A program made the translations under genes and the position numbers. The notes below the pieces were generated by a model. That model ran no database searches, was not told the origin of the DNA, and worked only from the letters and a program-made list of their open reading frames with translations. From assembly GCA_934278925.1 (NCBI GenBank), contig CAKQWJ010000012.1, positions 1 through 60,078 on the forward strand: a stretch of DNA of 60,078 nucleotides, read 5' to 3'. Position 1 is the first letter of the stretch. The number at the start of each line of letters is the position of its first letter. Below, one piece after another: positions 8,628 to 17,213 of the stretch. The stretch is from an uncultured Clostridia bacterium (GTDB taxonomy: Bacteria; Bacillota; Clostridia; Peptostreptococcales; Anaerovoracaceae).

Positions 8628-8936
8628 CTATCCCAGAATCTTATCCAGCTCTCTTCTCTGGGTTAAACCCACTTCTTTGTAAGTCACTTCTCCGCCCTTT
8701 ACGATCATCAGGGTCGGGATGCTCATTACTCCGTACTCAATTGCCAGATCCCGCTGTTCATCGATGTTAATCTTGCACACCTTTACATCGTCACGATCAT
8801 TGGCCAGTTCCTCCAGAACCGGTCCCTGCATCTTGCACGGTCCGCACCAGTCAGCATAGAAATCAACCAAAACTGTTTTATCTGACTGAAGCACCTCCTG
8901 TGCGAAATTTTCCTTTGTAAGATTCAAAATAGCCAT
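8628..8936 (-). CDS. trxA: Thioredoxin
   Basis: A 102-aa cytoplasmic disulfide reductase. The active site is ADWCGPCK at about residues 28-35, with the cis-proline loop SIPTLMIVKGG. AAGGAGG lies 8 nt upstream of the ATG. It is a single-gene unit with its own strong promoter (8970-8998) and a terminator at 8494-8522. No thioredoxin reductase gene is nearby. Confidence 0.96.
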   Translation of the reverse strand: MAILNLTKENFAQEVLQSDKTVLVDFYADWCGPCKMQGPVLEELANDRDDVKVCKINIDEQRDLAIEYGVMSIPTLMIVKGGEVTYKEVGLTQRRELDKILG

Positions 8937-8969
8937 ATAACTAACCTCCTTGTGGTCACTATTATCGAA

Positions 8970-8998
8970 ATTATACCTTAATTCCGGATAAAGTTCAA
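8970..8998 (-). promoter_or_regulatory. trxA promoter
   Basis: TTGAAC (8993-8998), 17 nt, TATAAT (8970-8975) on the minus strand, 34 bp upstream of the trxA start codon. Confidence 0.85.
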
Positions 8999-9055
8999 GG
9001 TGTCTACCCGCATATTTAATGAGACAACATAATCAGGTGGGGACGCATATGCAAA

Positions 9056-9090
9056 AACCCATTAGACGCGACATGCACATCTAATGGGTT
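9056..9090 (-). terminator. Terminator of the rnf operon
   Basis: An 11-bp stem AACCCATTAGA/TCTAATGGGTT with a 13-nt loop, followed on the minus strand by TTTGC after the stem's own T residues. It lies 44 bp past the rnfB stop. Confidence 0.75.
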
Positions 9091-9133
9091 CTGTTTCTTA
9101 ATCCCGAAAAATCGGAGCGCGTGTCCTCAGACC

Positions 9134-10042
9134 TTATGCCTGTGGAGCTTCAGCTGCTTCCTTCGCTGCTTTTGCTGCTGCGACCTTTGCTGCCTTCTCG
9201 GCTGCTTCCTTTTCGTTCATTTTGATTGCTACCTTTGCATGCTTCAGGCTGAAGCTGTTGATTGCGCCGGTTGGGCACACTCTCATGCACATACCGCAGT
9301 TCTTGCACTTCTCCGGATCGATGCTTGCCAGATTGTCCTCTACGGTGATGGCATCAAACTTGCAAACCTTCGCACACTTGCCGCATCCGATACATCCGTT
9401 GGAGCAGTTCTTTCTGGTAAGAGCACCCTTGTCCTTGGAGGAGCAGAGTACGTTAACCTGCTGCTTTTCCGGTACCAGATGGATGATGTGCTGCGGGCAT
9501 TCCTTTGCGCACTTGCCGCAAGCAACGCAGTTGTCTCTGTTCACGATGGCAACTCCGTCGATTACGCCGATTGCGTTGAAATCACATGCTGCCGCACAGT
9601 CTCCCAGTCCGATACAACCGAACTGACACTGTCCGTTTCCGCTGAAATAGGTCTTTGCAGCCTTACAGGACATCAGGCCCTGATACTCTGCAATCTTTCC
9701 GGTTGCGCCGCAGGAACCGTTACAAGTTACTCTTGCGACCTGCTTCTCGCCGGCAGATGCATTTCTGCCCAGCAGTTCTGCAATCTGCTCTGCACATGCA
9801 GCTCCGCCAACGGAACATGCGGAACAGCTCTGATTCTCGTCTGTAACTACTGCATTTGCGTAGTCATCACAACCTGCGAATCCGCATCCGCCGCAGTTCG
9901 CACCCGGAAGAATCGCTCTAACCTGTGTGACACGCTCATCTACTTTTACGTAGAATGCTTTGGATGCAATGGTCAGAAGAAGTGCTGCGATGAAACCGGC
10001 AACTACAACAATAACGACTGGTGTTAAAATTGCACTACTCAT
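9134..10042 (-). CDS. rnfB: Rnf complex iron-sulfur subunit RnfB
   Basis: A 302-aa subunit that takes electrons from ferredoxin into the membrane Rnf complex. One N-terminal membrane helix (about 7-30) is followed by the Fe-S domain CGGCGFAGC, then ferredoxin motifs CVACGKCAKECP, CIGCGKCAKVC and CKNCGMCMRVCP, plus an additional cysteine set CQFGCIGLGDCAAAC. The tail is rich in Ala/Lys/Glu. It is the last gene of rnfCDGEAB, the order found in Clostridia such as Acetobacterium. Confidence 0.95.
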   Translation of the reverse strand: MSSAILTPVVIVVVAGFIAALLLTIASKAFYVKVDERVTQVRAILPGANCGGCGFAGCDDYANAVVTDENQSCSACSVGGAACAEQIAELLGRNASAGEKQVARVTCNGSCGATGKIAEYQGLMSCKAAKTYFSGNGQCQFGCIGLGDCAAACDFNAIGVIDGVAIVNRDNCVACGKCAKECPQHIIHLVPEKQQVNVLCSSKDKGALTRKNCSNGCIGCGKCAKVCKFDAITVEDNLASIDPEKCKNCGMCMRVCPTGAINSFSLKHAKVAIKMNEKEAAEKAAKVAAAKAAKEAAEAPQA

Positions 10043-10054
10043 TCTGCCGCCCCC

Positions 10055-10636
10055 TTACTGGAATAATCCCGAGAAGCCCATGAAGGACAGGGACAGGATG
10101 GTTGCACTTACGAGAACCATCGGCACACCCTTGAAAGCAGCCGGTACGCCGCTCTCATCCCAGAGCTTTTCTTCACGTACACCTGCGAACAGGACCATGG
10201 CTAATCCATAACCAACGCCTGCACCCAGTGCGTATACGATAGACTGAATAAACGTATAATCATAGTTGATTGCATTGATGGTCGCACCCAGGATCGCACA
10301 GTTGGTGGTGATCAGAGGAAGGAAGATACCCAGCGCTTTTTGAAGTGCCGGCATGAACTTCTTCATGAACATCTCTACGAACTGTACCAGAGCTGCGATG
10401 ACCAGAATGAATACAACTGTCTGCAGATATCCGATATCGAACTTGTTCAGTACCTGCTGAATCGGCCATGTTACCAGCTCAGCAAGAACCATTACGAAGA
10501 TAACGGCGCCACTCATACCTACGGCAGAATCCATCTTGTTGGATACACCCAGGAACGAGCAGATACCCAGGAACTGAGACAACAGGAAGTTGTTGACCAG
10601 TACGATCGACATAAAGATAATAATCAGATTAACCAT
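10055..10636 (-). CDS. rnfA: Rnf complex membrane subunit RnfA
   Basis: A 193-aa subunit with about six membrane helices, homologous to RnfE and NqrE. With RnfE it forms the membrane core proposed to carry electrons across the membrane through an intersubunit Fe-S centre. LGICSFLGVS and the TNCAILG motif carry the conserved cysteines. It abuts rnfE (1-bp overlap) and precedes rnfB by 12 bp. Confidence 0.95.
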   Translation of the reverse strand: MVNLIIIFMSIVLVNNFLLSQFLGICSFLGVSNKMDSAVGMSGAVIFVMVLAELVTWPIQQVLNKFDIGYLQTVVFILVIAALVQFVEMFMKKFMPALQKALGIFLPLITTNCAILGATINAINYDYTFIQSIVYALGAGVGYGLAMVLFAGVREEKLWDESGVPAAFKGVPMVLVSATILSLSFMGFSGLFQ

Positions 10637-11352
10637 TATGCTTCAGCTCCTTTCTGGACAGGGGCCGCTGCTGCGACTTCGTCCTTTACTTCTGCCAAGT
10701 TGCAGGAATTGTACATCGGGCAACCGCCGCAGCTGAAGGACTGTTTCTTCAGTGCTTTGCCCTTTGTAACCAGGTTCAGCATTGCAATCAGGAATCCGTA
10801 TACGAAGAATCCGCCCGGAGCCAGATTGAAGAATCCGATTGGTGTGAACCAGGAACCGAATACGGTGTATCCCAGGAGAGTTCCGGCACCCAGAAGTTCT
10901 CTGATGGCGCCCATCAGGCCCAGTGTCAGAGTGAATCCAAGACCCATTCCAACGCCGTCCAGTGCGGAATCGATTACGGTGTTCTTGTTTGCGAACGCTT
11001 CCGCTCTTCCCAGGATGATACAGTTAACTACGATCAGCGGCAAGAACAGTCCCAGAGAATCGTACAGGGCCGGTACATATGCCTGGAGAACGAACTGTAC
11101 CAATGTTACGAATCCGGCGATAACTACGATGTAGCAAGGGATTCTTACCTTATCCGGAATGATTTTCCGAAGAAGGGAAATTACGATGTTCGAGCAGATC
11201 AGTACTGCTGTTGCGGAGAGACCCATTCCCAGACCATTGGACAGGGAAGAAGATGTTGCCAGCGTCGGGCAGGTACCGATCAGAAGTACCAGTACCGGGT
11301 TCTCCTTAATAATTCCATTTGTCAATATGGAAAGTTTGCTCTTTTTTGCCAT
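10636..11352 (-). CDS. rnfE: Rnf complex membrane subunit RnfE
   Basis: A 238-aa polytopic subunit paired with RnfA. LIGTCPTLATSSS and VNCIILGRAEAF are the conserved cysteine-bearing segments. The C-terminal tail carries CGGCPMYNSC, four extra cysteines beyond the standard helical core, which could bind metal or be a lineage-specific extension. It overlaps rnfA and rnfG by 1 bp each. Confidence 0.94.
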   Translation of the reverse strand: MAKKSKLSILTNGIIKENPVLVLLIGTCPTLATSSSLSNGLGMGLSATAVLICSNIVISLLRKIIPDKVRIPCYIVVIAGFVTLVQFVLQAYVPALYDSLGLFLPLIVVNCIILGRAEAFANKNTVIDSALDGVGMGLGFTLTLGLMGAIRELLGAGTLLGYTVFGSWFTPIGFFNLAPGGFFVYGFLIAMLNLVTKGKALKKQSFSCGGCPMYNSCNLAEVKDEVAAAAPVQKGAEA

Positions 11353-11930
11353 TACTGAACACCTCCCATACTCTTATACTGTTCCAGAGCTGCATATACA
11401 GCCTTGTGGATTGCACCGGAAGATACGGACGCACCGGTTACGTATTTTACCGTGTTGTCGCTCTTAATATTCTCACTGCCCAGTGCTTTCAGTTTCTTAT
11501 ACTGACCCAGGTGCTCCGGAGTCTGTGCTTTCGTACCTACACCGGCGGTATCTGCGTGGCTGGTGATCTTCACGTTGGTGATTGCACCGTCTTTGTCGAT
11601 ACCGATCATTGCGGTCAGCATGCCGCCGTAGGAGTTGGACATAGCGGTTACCACCATGCCGGATCCGTTGGTTGCATCGAATACTTCTGTTACATATACC
11701 TTCTTTGCTTCCAGAACGTACATGTCGCCGTTATACTGCTTGAATTCGCCCTTTGCGGAAGGCAGAAGCTCATTTCTGGCTTCGTTTGCAGCCTTCAGGG
11801 AGTTTTCATCGATAACCGGCTTGGTTACACCATATGTAAATGCAAGTGCCAGTGTAACCACGAAGCAGATGCATACCAGTACGAGGATCGGTTTAACGAA
11901 TTCCTGGAATGTGTTTGTCTTATTTTCCAC
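11352..11930 (-). CDS. rnfG: Rnf complex FMN-binding subunit RnfG
   Basis: A 192-aa protein with one N-terminal helix and an extracytoplasmic domain carrying covalent FMN. The attachment motif is YVTGASVSSGAI near the C terminus, the family's SGAT-like threonine/serine motif. I place the start at GTG 11930 (MENKTNTFQEF): AGGAGG lies 8 nt before it, whereas the upstream GTG at 11948 has no such site. With this start it overlaps the rnfD stop by 11 bp. Confidence 0.9.
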   Translation of the reverse strand: MENKTNTFQEFVKPILVLVCICFVVTLALAFTYGVTKPVIDENSLKAANEARNELLPSAKGEFKQYNGDMYVLEAKKVYVTEVFDATNGSGMVVTAMSNSYGGMLTAMIGIDKDGAITNVKITSHADTAGVGTKAQTPEHLGQYKKLKALGSENIKSDNTVKYVTGASVSSGAIHKAVYAALEQYKSMGGVQ

Positions 11931-12894
11931 TGTTCGCACCTCCTGCACAATAACGCTTGAAGCTCCATCTGTTGATCAGCGGTGTGCAGATGTTCATCAG
12001 CAGGATGGAGAAGGATACGCCTTCCGGATAGCTTCCGAAGAGACGGATTACCATCGTGATGATTCCGCAGCCGATACCGAACATAATCTGTCCGGAAGGG
12101 AGCTTTGGAGTTGTAACATAGTCCGTTGCCATGAAGATTGCACCCAGCATAACACCACCGGCCAGAATATGGAATACAGCCATGTGGAAGGACTTGGTGT
12201 AGATCAGAGCAATGACGAATACGGTTCCGATGAATGCGCACGGAATGATTGGAGAAATGACTTTCTTCCAGATCAGATATACACCGCCGATGAGCAGTGC
12301 CAGTGCGCTCACTTCACCGACAGAACCGCCGATGAAGCCCAGGAACATATCCATGTTGGACGGCAGCTTTGCACCTGCGCCGCCCTCTGCCAGGATTCCC
12401 AGCGGAGTCGCACCGGTGGTCGCATCTGTTGTCTCCGCCATTCTTGGCAGCGGCCATGTGGACATGTTTGCCGCGAAGGAGATGAACAGGAAAATTCTTG
12501 CTGTAATGGCCGGGTTAACGAAGTTCTTTCCGATTCCGCCGTAGAGCTGCTTAACAACTACAACGGCAACGAAACAACCGATTACAGCCATCCACAGCGG
12601 GAAGTTTGCCGGCACGTTGTACGCGATCAGAAGACCGGTAACAGCCGCACTCAGGTCGCCTACCGTCTGTGGCTTCTTTGCAAGATAATTGTAGAGCCAT
12701 TCGAATCCAACACTGGCGATGATGCATACTGCGCAGAGCAGGATGACTCTTGCTCCGAACACGTATACTCCCGCAACAAAGGCCGGTGCCAGTGCAAGCA
12801 GAACGGATCCCATCAGTTTCGTCGTATCCGCATCCGTAACGATATGCGGCGCATTGGACACGATCAGGTTAGAGTGAAATTTCTGTTTTTCCAT
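11920..12894 (-). CDS. rnfD: Rnf complex membrane subunit RnfD
   Basis: A 324-aa polytopic subunit homologous to NqrB, with covalently bound FMN on a threonine. The likely site is in TTDATTGATPL. It begins MEKQKFHSNLIVSNAPHI, typical of the family. It overlaps rnfC by 1 bp and is overlapped by rnfG downstream. Confidence 0.94.
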   Translation of the reverse strand: MEKQKFHSNLIVSNAPHIVTDADTTKLMGSVLLALAPAFVAGVYVFGARVILLCAVCIIASVGFEWLYNYLAKKPQTVGDLSAAVTGLLIAYNVPANFPLWMAVIGCFVAVVVVKQLYGGIGKNFVNPAITARIFLFISFAANMSTWPLPRMAETTDATTGATPLGILAEGGAGAKLPSNMDMFLGFIGGSVGEVSALALLIGGVYLIWKKVISPIIPCAFIGTVFVIALIYTKSFHMAVFHILAGGVMLGAIFMATDYVTTPKLPSGQIMFGIGCGIITMVIRLFGSYPEGVSFSILLMNICTPLINRWSFKRYCAGGANSGK

Positions 12895-14207
12895 TACTTA
12901 CTTGTCGCCTCCTTTACCATACCCTTTGCCAGTGTATTCATGAAGCTGAGAGGTCTTCTTGCCGGGCAGATGTAGGAGCAGCTTCCGCAGCCCATGCACT
13001 GCATAACGTTGAACTTCTGAAGTCTCTCCACGTCTTTTCTATTATATGCCTCCGCAAAAATAACCGGCATCAGCTTGAACGGACATGCACTGATACAACG
13101 TCCGCAGTTGATGCAGCCGGTCTCAACCTTTACTTCTGCAACTTCCTTACCGAATGCCAGCAGGGATCCGGTATTCTTCATGGTAACGTTCTCGTCCGAG
13201 TTGGTCGCACGACCCATCATCGGTCCGCCCATTACGATCTTCTTCGGCTCTTTCTTGTATCCGCCGCAGAATTCCATTACATCCGCAATCTGAGTACCGA
13301 TTGGAACAAATACGTTCTTCGGTTCTGCTACCGCATCCCCGTCTACGGTAATTCTTCTGCGAACGATTGGCATTCCGGTCTTGAAGAACTCTGCAATGAT
13401 TGCGATGGTGGATACGTTGTCCAGAATTACGCCCAGCTGTGCCGGGAGAACTCCTGCATCCATAACCTTACCGGTCGCTTCATACACCAGAACACGCTCA
13501 GCACCCTTCGGATATCTGGACTGAAGTGCAAGCACCTCAATGTCATCAAATCCGTTCTGCTGAATCAGATTGTTCATGTTCTCAATCGCTTCCGGCTTGT
13601 TCTCTTCGATTCCGATAATACCCTTCTTCAGATCCAGGTATTTCATGATCAGTTTCATTCCGTCCAGAACATCCTGACCCTGCTCAACCATCATACGATT
13701 ATCCCCGGTGATGTACGGTTCACATTCTGCTGCGTTTACAACCAGAACGTCACACTCATCCAGGTTCTTCGGATTCAGTTTGATATGTGTTGGGAACGAA
13801 GCCCCTCCGAGACCAACGACGCCGCTGTCTCTTACTGCTTTAACGAATTCTGCATGATTCGTAACGTGCGGAATCTGAACTTCCTCGCTCACTTCCTGTT
13901 TCTTGTCTGTCTCGATTACAATCAGAGTTTCCATTCCGCCCATGCCTCCACGGGACTGAACGATATCCGTAACCGTTCCGGAAACACTGGAGTGTACCGG
14001 CGCGCTGACAAAAGCATCGGTGTCACCGATTCTCTGTCCGACTTTTACGTGGTCACCCTTTGCAACGAGAGGTTTACAAGGAGCACCGATGCTCTGCGAC
14101 ATGCAGATTTTTACAACATCCGGAACCGGCATAACCACGGTCTCGAGATTCGAGGTGTTCTTGTGGTGCGGTACCAGAATGCTAGGTAAGTGTTTACCTT
14201 GGCTCAT
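12894..14207 (-). CDS. rnfC: Rnf complex NADH-side subunit RnfC
   Basis: A 437-aa peripheral subunit that binds NADH and FMN and holds two [4Fe-4S] clusters (CINCGRCISACPF and CMGCGSCSYICPA). The NADH/FMN-binding region includes GLGGASFPTHIKL and NAAECEPYITGDNRMM. I prefer the ATG at 14207 (MSQGKHLPS) over 14246, since AAGGAAGG lies upstream and the added residues are not family-like. First gene of rnfCDGEAB, so Rnf in this organism likely exports Na+ or H+ while oxidising ferredoxin with NAD+. Confidence 0.94.
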   Translation of the reverse strand: MSQGKHLPSILVPHHKNTSNLETVVMPVPDVVKICMSQSIGAPCKPLVAKGDHVKVGQRIGDTDAFVSAPVHSSVSGTVTDIVQSRGGMGGMETLIVIETDKKQEVSEEVQIPHVTNHAEFVKAVRDSGVVGLGGASFPTHIKLNPKNLDECDVLVVNAAECEPYITGDNRMMVEQGQDVLDGMKLIMKYLDLKKGIIGIEENKPEAIENMNNLIQQNGFDDIEVLALQSRYPKGAERVLVYEATGKVMDAGVLPAQLGVILDNVSTIAIIAEFFKTGMPIVRRRITVDGDAVAEPKNVFVPIGTQIADVMEFCGGYKKEPKKIVMGGPMMGRATNSDENVTMKNTGSLLAFGKEVAEVKVETGCINCGRCISACPFKLMPVIFAEAYNRKDVERLQKFNVMQCMGCGSCSYICPARRPLSFMNTLAKGMVKEATSK

Positions 14208-14259
14208 CCTTAAGCAACCTTCCTTTCCTACAAAATGTAATAACAATATTCACTGAACT

Positions 14260-14265
14260 ATTATA
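14260..14265 (-). promoter_or_regulatory. Probable -10 box of the rnf operon
   Basis: TATAAT directly preceded by TG, 53 bp upstream of the rnfC start. No good -35 box is seen at 16-18 nt, so this is tentative. The rest of 14208-14387 is AT-rich and shows no gene. Confidence 0.45.
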
Positions 14266-14387
14266 CACTACTCTTTCACAAAAATCACTTGAAATTTCAC
14301 GGAAAACACACTTTTGTATGTTTAGTTTCTGTCACACTTTTCAAGATTTTTCTTCATTTTCTCCCCTAAAAGCAGCTTTTCGCCCGC

Positions 14388-15803
14388 TTACACTTCCGGC
14401 GCGACGCACACATATCCGGTTTCATCCACACCGATCATCGTTTCGTTCCGGCGCACCCGCTCCTGCAGGTATTGAACCGCTTCTTTTGTCAGAATTTCAC
14501 CGGGGCAGGCCAGCGGAATCCCCGGCGGATACGGAATCAGGGAATCGTACAGACGGCGGCCGGCCGCCTCCGCCAGCGGAATTCGTTCTTTTATTGACGG
14601 AATCGGGCCTTGCTCCAGATTAAATACAAGAATGTCTTCGCTGCGTCCCGCCTCGTTTTCCGTAATTCCGTACTTTCCGCTGATGTGCTGCAGGGCTTCC
14701 AGCAGTTTTTCGTAATCCCGGCGCTCGTTGCCCAGCCCGGTCATCAGCATAGCATAATCCCCGTGGATCATTTCCACCCAGATATTCTGCTCCTGCAGCT
14801 CCGCCGCCAGGCGTTCCCCACCGAAACCGTAGGGCTTCATGTTCAGGTTGATTTTGCTCCGGTCCAGCTCCCGGTTCTCGATTACCGAAAGGCCGGTAAC
14901 AGACCTATAATTCTCGTAGAAATACTGCAGGTCGGACTGCCACGCCTGAAAAAGCTCCCGGCCGTGACGCAGGATTTTCTCGTTCACATCCAGGCTTCCC
15001 ATCAGAATGTAGGAGGGGCTGGTGGTCTGGAGCATCCGCACCATCTCCGAAATCCGGGAAATGTCCACCCGGTCGCTGCACACGTTGAGGATGGCGGTCC
15101 CCGTAAAGGACATCAGGGTTTTGTGCGTGCTGTTCACCACCAGATCCGCCCGCAGGTTTTCCGCCGCCCTCTTTTTCCGAGCACCCTCATCAAAAAATTT
15201 CAAATGGGCACCGTGGGCCTGATCCACGATCAGCACCTTTCCCGCCGCGTGGGCCTCCAGGGCGATATCCTCAATTTCCGAAAGCACGCCGTAATAATTG
15301 GGACTGGTCACCAGCACTGCCGACGCATCCGGATGCTCCCGCAGCGCCGCCGCCACATCTCGCGGGGAAATCGCCCCCTGCAGCCCGGTCTTCTCATCCG
15401 TCAGAGGCTTTACGTACACCGGCTCAATGCCCCCCAAGCGAAGGGCCGAGAACACCGATTTGTGGGAGTTCCTCCCCATAATCAGCTTGCCGCCCCGCGG
15501 CACCGTTGCCAGAACAGATGCAATCAGTCCGGTACTGCTCCCGTTCACAAGCAGTTCCGTATGCCGCGCACCGTACAGCTCCGCATAATTCTCCATCACC
15601 CGGCGAATCACCGACTCCGGCTGGGTCAGCGCATCCGCCCCCGGAATCTCCGTGATGTCGCTACCCATGATGTTCTTCAGAAAATCGCCGTAGCCCAGCT
15701 CCTTGTACAGCCGGCTCCTACCCTTGTGCCCCGGCATATGGAAGGATATGGGATCTTGGCGCTTGTGTTCCACCAGAAAATCCGTCACCGTTCTTCTGTT
15801 CAT
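14388..15803 (-). CDS. Orn/Lys/Arg decarboxylase-family PLP enzyme
   Basis: A 471-aa fold-type I PLP enzyme close to the short arginine/lysine decarboxylases of Bacillota (SpeA/YaaO type). It shows SFHMPGHKGR at the N terminus, DITEIPGADAL, VNGSSTG, VDQAHGAH (the PLP aspartate) and the Schiff-base lysine in STHKTLMSFTG. Such enzymes make agmatine, cadaverine or putrescine. The substrate is not certain. The start at 15803 (MNRRTVTDFL) matches the family; the longer frame to 15845 runs into the serS terminator. No separate promoter is visible, so it may depend on read-through from serS. Confidence 0.85.
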   Translation of the reverse strand: MNRRTVTDFLVEHKRQDPISFHMPGHKGRSRLYKELGYGDFLKNIMGSDITEIPGADALTQPESVIRRVMENYAELYGARHTELLVNGSSTGLIASVLATVPRGGKLIMGRNSHKSVFSALRLGGIEPVYVKPLTDEKTGLQGAISPRDVAAALREHPDASAVLVTSPNYYGVLSEIEDIALEAHAAGKVLIVDQAHGAHLKFFDEGARKKRAAENLRADLVVNSTHKTLMSFTGTAILNVCSDRVDISRISEMVRMLQTTSPSYILMGSLDVNEKILRHGRELFQAWQSDLQYFYENYRSVTGLSVIENRELDRSKINLNMKPYGFGGERLAAELQEQNIWVEMIHGDYAMLMTGLGNERRDYEKLLEALQHISGKYGITENEAGRSEDILVFNLEQGPIPSIKERIPLAEAAGRRLYDSLIPYPPGIPLACPGEILTKEAVQYLQERVRRNETMIGVDETGYVCVAPEV

Positions 15804-15849
15804 TTTCCGTCCCTCGTTCTTTCGTTCTCCTAAAAATAAAATCAAAAGG

Positions 15850-15882
15850 CCCCGGACCTCCGACCAGTCGGAATATCCGGGG
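15850..15882 (-). terminator. Terminator downstream of serS
   Basis: Outer stem CCCCGGA/TCCGGGG with an inner TCCGAC/GTCGGA stem, followed on the minus strand by CCTTTTGATTTTATTTTT. Confidence 0.8.
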
Positions 15883-15897
15883 TGACTTCAGTTGTTT

Positions 15898-17169
15898 TTA
15901 TCGAATTACGTCGGTTCCCACGTACGGGCGCAGCACCTCCGGCACGATGACCGAGCCGTCTTCCTGCTGGTAATTCTCCAGGATGGCCGCAACGGTTCTG
16001 CCCACTGCCAGTCCGGAGCCGTTCAGGGTATGGACGAATTCCGGCTTGGTATCCCGGTCTCTCTTGAACCGGATGTCCGCTCTCCGTGCCTGATAATCCT
16101 CGAAGTTGCTGCAGCTGGAAATCTCAACATATCTTCCGTAGCTTGGCATCCACACTTCGATATCGTAGGTCATTGCGGAGGAGAATCCCAGATCTCCGGC
16201 GGACAGGCGTACCACGTGGTACGGAATCTTCAGCTGCTTCAGCACTTCTTCCGCATCCAAGGTCAGCTTCTCCAGCTCATCGTAGGAAGTCTCCGGCGCA
16301 ACCAGCTTTACCATTTCCACCTTGTTGAACTGGTGCTGACGAATCAGGCCGCGGGTATCTCTTCCGGCGGAACCCGCTTCCTTACGGAAGCATGGGGTAT
16401 ATGCCGTGTAGTATACCGGCAATTCGTCGCCGCTGAGGATTTCACCGGCTCGCAGATTGGTTACCGGAACCTCTGCGGTCGGAATCAGGTATTCATCCAC
16501 GCCTTCCAGGTGATACATATCGTCCACGAACTTCGGCAGCTGACCGGTTCCGGTCATTGCCGCAGCATTTACCATGAACGGCGGGAGGATTTCGATATAT
16601 CCCTGTTCCTCGGTGTGCAGGTTCAGCATGAAGTTGATCAATGCTCGCTCCAGCCGAGCACCCAGGCCTTTGTATACCGTGAATCTGGCACCGGAAAGCT
16701 TCGACGCCCGGTCGAAGTCCAGGATGTCCAGGTTCTCACCGATGTCCCAGTGTGCTTTTGGCTCGAAGGAAAACTCGGTCGGTTCGCCCCACTTCCGAAT
16801 CTCCACGTTATCGGAATCGTCGACGCCGTCCGGAACTTCCTTGTTCGGTGTGTTCGGCACACCCAGAAGGGCGTTGTGGAGGTTCTCCTCCGCCTCGCTG
16901 ACCTTGCCGTCCAGTTCTTTGATGCGCTGGCTGAGCTCTTTCAGCTCCTTGAAGAGAGCGGTGGTATCCTCTCCGGCCTTCTTCAGCTTCGGAACTTCCC
17001 GGGAAGCGGTGTTCTGTCTGTTCTTCAGCTGCTCCACTTCCGCCAGCAGTTCTCTTCTCTCGGTGTCGTACTTCCGTACGTCTTCCATGCCGAAATCGCC
17101 TTTGCCGCGTCTTTCTACATCTTTTTTCACTTCATCGAAGTTCTGTCTGATTCGTTTAACGTCTAGCAT
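15898..17169 (-). CDS. serS: Seryl-tRNA synthetase
   Basis: A 423-aa class II synthetase. The N-terminal coiled-coil arm (about residues 1-105) grips the tRNA-Ser extra arm. Motif 2 is TPCFRKEAGSAGRDTRGLIRQHQF (shown here only as a landmark around residue 255), and motif 3 is the GSGLAVGRT segment near the end. It is the normal length for bacterial SerRS. It lies 44 bp after the glutamine synthetase gene, with no terminator between them. Confidence 0.97.
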   Translation of the reverse strand: MLDVKRIRQNFDEVKKDVERRGKGDFGMEDVRKYDTERRELLAEVEQLKNRQNTASREVPKLKKAGEDTTALFKELKELSQRIKELDGKVSEAEENLHNALLGVPNTPNKEVPDGVDDSDNVEIRKWGEPTEFSFEPKAHWDIGENLDILDFDRASKLSGARFTVYKGLGARLERALINFMLNLHTEEQGYIEILPPFMVNAAAMTGTGQLPKFVDDMYHLEGVDEYLIPTAEVPVTNLRAGEILSGDELPVYYTAYTPCFRKEAGSAGRDTRGLIRQHQFNKVEMVKLVAPETSYDELEKLTLDAEEVLKQLKIPYHVVRLSAGDLGFSSAMTYDIEVWMPSYGRYVEISSCSNFEDYQARRADIRFKRDRDTKPEFVHTLNGSGLAVGRTVAAILENYQQEDGSVIVPEVLRPYVGTDVIR

Positions 17170-17213
17170 TTTATCATCCTTCTTCTTTCTGATACAGAAT
17201 TAATTATTTGTGA